From Bacteroidales bacterium (GTDB lineage: Bacteria; Bacteroidota; Bacteroidia; Bacteroidales; F082), in assembly GCA_017508895.1 (NCBI GenBank), contig JAFWRA010000209.1:1-33485 (forward strand): DNA of 33,485 nucleotides. Direction: 5' to 3'. Below the pieces are notes generated by a model that saw nothing but the letters and a program-made list of their open reading frames with translations, was not told where the DNA came from and did no database searches. This document shows positions 30,735 to 33,485 of this stretch, in pieces (positions within the stretch are counted from its first letter, which is position 1; each line of letters starts with the position of its first letter). The position numbers and the translations under genes were made by a program.

Positions 30735-33035
30735 ATGAAAAAACTACTTCCTCTGATTCTATTGGCCTTCGCCTTTTTGGCGTGTCAACAAGTTGAAAAG
30801 CAAAACGTCGTTGTGCAACTCCTCAACCAAGGCTGGATGCTCACTGGTGACACCTTAAATATTAATATGCAGGTCGATGTGCCTTCGGTGGTGCAGCAGA
30901 GTCTTTATGACAACGGCCTGATACCGCATCCCTATCTCGGCACGGTGGAAAACCAATTGCTCTGGATTTCAGATCATCCGTGGGAATACACCTTGCGTTT
31001 CGATACGGACAAGGATTTGCTTGGAAAAGAGAATGTTGAATTGGAATTTGACGGCATTGATACATACGCTGAAGTGAAATTGAACGGCGAAAAACTCTTC
31101 TTTGCTGACAACCAATTCCGCGTTTGGAAACACGAGGTGAAAGACTTGCTGAAAAAGAAAGACAACCTTTTGGAGGTGCATTTCCTTCGTTATGACAGCA
31201 CTCAATTGGCTTTGTATGAGCAACATCAGCCTCGATTGCCCGAGAAATACGCCGTTTCGCGCAAAGCACCTTACCAGCACGGCTGGGACTGGGCACCGAA
31301 GTACAAGAACGTGGGCATTTGGAAACGGGTGGAATTGATCGGTTGGTCGGATGCGAAATTGCAAAACGCATATATTGTCACAGAAAACATTGATAACGAG
31401 AAGGCTACGATGCGTTTGTGCCTTGATGTGGAAAGCAGGGCTGAAGGAAATTACATGGCGGAAATTTATGTCAATGGTGAGAAAAACAGTCAGAAAACCA
31501 TACACATTAAAGGCGGTAGCCAAAACGAAAACCTGAACTTTGAAATAGAAAATCCAGAGTTGTGGTGGCCCAACGAGATGGGCGAACAACCGCTATATGT
31601 CTTTGATGTTCTCCTAAAAGATGGGGATAAGGTTCTGGATTTTAAGAAAATATGGTCTGGTATTAAAACCTTTGAGATGGTGGATGAGCCTGATAGCATC
31701 GGGCGGGCGTTCTATTTTAAGGTGAACGGTGTGCCATTCTTTGCCAAAGGCGCGAACTATATTCCAGAGGACATGATTGAGACCTGGAATGATGTTGACC
31801 ATACGATTCGTCTCTTGGAGCAAGCCAAAGACGCTCATTTCAACATGCTGCGCGTGTGGGGCGGCGGCATTTATCCCTCTGACGACTTTTTCACGCTTTG
31901 CGACAAATATGGCATCTTGGTTTGGGAGGATTTCATGTATGCAGGAACGATGTATCCATACGATGAGGCTTTCCTCGAAAACGCACAAATCGAGGCGGAG
32001 GAGCAGGTGAAACGCTTGGCTTCGCATCCTTCTTTGGCTCTATGGTGTGGTGGCAACGAGATTTCGGAGGGCTACTATAACTGGGGCTGGCAGCAGTCTA
32101 TGGGTTGGAGCGAAGAAGACGACAAAGCCATCAAAGCAGGCTATGACCGATTGTTTGAAAACATTCTGCCTCAAGCCGTTGCACAATTTGACGGCACGCG
32201 CCCCTATTGGCCCAGTTCGCCCTCGAAAGGTTGGGGCCGGCCTGAAAGCCTGACCGAAGGCGATGTTCATTATTGGGGCGTTTGGTGGGGCGAGCAGCCT
32301 TACGAAATGTATCGTGAGAAGGTGGGCCGTTTCAACAGCGAGTATGGCTACCAAAGCTATCCCGATTATTCGACCTTGCTGAAAATAGCAGAAGGCGAGG
32401 AATTGAGTATGGATGCTAAGGTGATTGCGGCACACCAAAAACATGCCCGTGGCACACGCCAAATCGACGACTTCATCCAACGGTATTATCCCGACGTTCA
32501 GCCGAAGGACTTTGAGGAGTATGTGCATCTGAGCCAACTCTCGCAAGCATACGGCATGGAAGTCGCCATCGAAGCGCACCGTACGGCAAAGCCTTACAAC
32601 ATGGGCACGCTCTATTGGCAACTCAACGATGCCTGGCCCGTGACTTCGTGGTCGTCCATCGACTATTATGGCAACCCCAAGGTGCTACAAGATCAGCTGA
32701 AGACGCTTTTTGCGCCTGTACTTTTGAGTCTCGACAGGAAAGACTGTGGCGTTTTTGTCACATCAGATTTGCTACGCAACATTGATGGCATGCTGACGGT
32801 CAAGGTGTGCGACCTTGAAGACCTCAAAGTTGATGAGCTCCAAGACCGTCCGTTGTTTGAGCAAAAAGTGAAGGTGAAGTTGGATGCCAACGAGAATCGG
32901 AAATTTGTCGTTGACGGCTTAAGAGAATTCTTGGCTAATGCCGACTTGCAAAAGGTTTACGTGAAACTGCAATTGACCGAAGGCGATACCCTTACTGCAG
33001 AGCGTAAATGCTATTTTTCCGCTTTTTTTGAGTGA
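30735..33035 (+). CDS. Beta-mannosidase lipoprotein (glycoside hydrolase family 2)
   Basis: The 766-residue protein begins with a lipoprotein signal (MKKLLPLILLAFAFLAC, Cys17), so it is membrane-anchored in the periplasm or on the outer membrane. It has the GH2 layout: sugar-binding jelly roll (about 30-200, ending APYQHGWDWAPKYKNVGIWK, the mannosidase-type block), an immunoglobulin-like domain (about 205-315) and the TIM barrel. Catalytic residues are Glu442 in WCGGNEISEG (acid/base) and Glu536 in RFNSEYGYQSYP (nucleophile). It should release terminal beta-linked mannose from N-glycan cores or mannan oligosaccharides. No SusC/SusD or other polysaccharide-utilisation genes are in view. It lies 128 bases after cutC and may share its transcript. 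Confidence 0.93.
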   Translation: MKKLLPLILLAFAFLACQQVEKQNVVVQLLNQGWMLTGDTLNINMQVDVPSVVQQSLYDNGLIPHPYLGTVENQLLWISDHPWEYTLRFDTDKDLLGKENVELEFDGIDTYAEVKLNGEKLFFADNQFRVWKHEVKDLLKKKDNLLEVHFLRYDSTQLALYEQHQPRLPEKYAVSRKAPYQHGWDWAPKYKNVGIWKRVELIGWSDAKLQNAYIVTENIDNEKATMRLCLDVESRAEGNYMAEIYVNGEKNSQKTIHIKGGSQNENLNFEIENPELWWPNEMGEQPLYVFDVLLKDGDKVLDFKKIWSGIKTFEMVDEPDSIGRAFYFKVNGVPFFAKGANYIPEDMIETWNDVDHTIRLLEQAKDAHFNMLRVWGGGIYPSDDFFTLCDKYGILVWEDFMYAGTMYPYDEAFLENAQIEAEEQVKRLASHPSLALWCGGNEISEGYYNWGWQQSMGWSEEDDKAIKAGYDRLFENILPQAVAQFDGTRPYWPSSPSKGWGRPESLTEGDVHYWGVWWGEQPYEMYREKVGRFNSEYGYQSYPDYSTLLKIAEGEELSMDAKVIAAHQKHARGTRQIDDFIQRYYPDVQPKDFEEYVHLSQLSQAYGMEVAIEAHRTAKPYNMGTLYWQLNDAWPVTSWSSIDYYGNPKVLQDQLKTLFAPVLLSLDRKDCGVFVTSDLLRNIDGMLTVKVCDLEDLKVDELQDRPLFEQKVKVKLDANENRKFVVDGLREFLANADLQKVYVKLQLTEGDTLTAERKCYFSAFFE

Positions 33036-33124
33036 AGGCTGTAACTTTTTCCCGGTTTCTCCGTATTACTGATGTTTTCGCGAAGAACAAAAGTAACAAG
33101 AGAAATAATTAAAACCTAAACGAA

Positions 33125-33485
33125 ATGAAAACTAGATTATTTTTTGCAGCCATGCTGCTGCTGGCCTTTGGAAGCATGAAGGCGCAAGACAAACCAATCC
33201 CTACACCCAATGGGGATAGTAGTAAAATCAACACTTTGGTGGTAAGTGGCACTGGCAGTGTGTGGCTTAAACAAGGTGACGAACTGACGATTAATGATTA
33301 TGGGCATCACAATGCCAAGTATCGTGTTGAAGATAGCGTTTTGTATCTTGAAGGTACGGGGGCTCGTGAGTTAACTCTTCAAAATCTGGCTTATTTGAAG
33401 GTTTTGGGTACGGCGGGAGTCAGATCAAAGGGCCAGTTGAAAGGTGAGAATCTCTCCATCAACAAGACGGGTACTGGCATATTAA
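33125..33485 (+). CDS. Secreted protein resembling GIN-domain proteins (5' part only)
   Basis: The frame starts at the ATG at 33125 and runs open to the window end, giving the first 120 residues of a longer protein. It begins with a Sec signal peptide (MKTRLFFAAMLLLAFGSMKAQ, cleavage after AQ likely). It continues INTLVVSGTGSVWLKQGDE, a beta-helix-like pattern seen at the start of the head-GIN (DUF2807) domain, followed by YLKVLGTAGVRSKGQLKGENL, which repeats the short-strand style. Function is unknown; such proteins are sometimes called putative autotransporter adhesin heads. The 89-base gap before it shows no exact TAnnTTTG element. Confidence 0.7.
   Translation, partial: MKTRLFFAAMLLLAFGSMKAQDKPIPTPNGDSSKINTLVVSGTGSVWLKQGDELTINDYGHHNAKYRVEDSVLYLEGTGARELTLQNLAYLKVLGTAGVRSKGQLKGENLSINKTGTGIL

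Overview
This window is chromosomal DNA from a member of the Bacteroidota, most likely order Bacteroidales and possibly host-associated. Four things point there. The cell-division/cell-wall (dcw) cluster has the Bacteroidota gene order and protein variants: an FtsL-like protein, a PASTA-bearing FtsI, a long MraY, and FtsZ with a long linker ending in ENSYLHKNVD. A C25 peptidase carries a type IX secretion C-terminal sorting domain. A glycine-lipid (glsA-glsB) gene pair is present. Short leaders repeatedly carry the Bacteroidota -7 promoter element TAnnTTTG instead of Shine-Dalgarno sites. No species can be named from the sequence alone.

Layout. Positions 1-167 are the 5S end of an rRNA operon and its terminator. 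Next come cdsA and psd (+), for membrane phospholipid synthesis. They meet, end to end, a minus-strand unit: a large secreted gingipain-like peptidase, a TrmH-family RNA methyltransferase and a YjjG-like HAD phosphatase. From 21650 down to 6690 the minus strand holds the dcw cluster: mraZ, rsmH, ftsL, ftsI, murE, mraY, [a murD remnant], ftsW, murG, murC, ftsQ, ftsA, ftsZ, with a terminator after ftsZ and a probable MraZ-controlled promoter before mraZ. Most junctions overlap or are a few bases long. The two loosest ones are a palindromic repeat between murG and murC and an AT-rich spacer between mraY and the murD remnant.

Divergent from mraZ is a plus-strand unit: glsA, glsB, engB (ysxC) and a small membrane protein. 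It ends at a bidirectional terminator shared with convergent mutS2. Between 27.1 and 29.75 kb lies a more accessory segment: a lipoprotein, a small membrane-anchored unknown, a small HTH regulator, a structured intergenic region, and a zeta-toxin-like kinase behind a 60-residue acidic partner. The window closes with cutC, a lipoprotein beta-mannosidase (GH2), and the start of a secreted protein resembling GIN-domain proteins.

The most striking observation is at the normal murD position. The only gene there is an intact 188-residue ORF that matches just the C-terminal domain of MurD. It has no N-terminal or ATP-binding domain, and several substrate-contact residues are substituted. Either murD lies elsewhere and this is a decaying or repurposed fragment, or this lineage handles the D-glutamate step differently. 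The division operon has otherwise kept the fragment intact and overlapping with ftsW.
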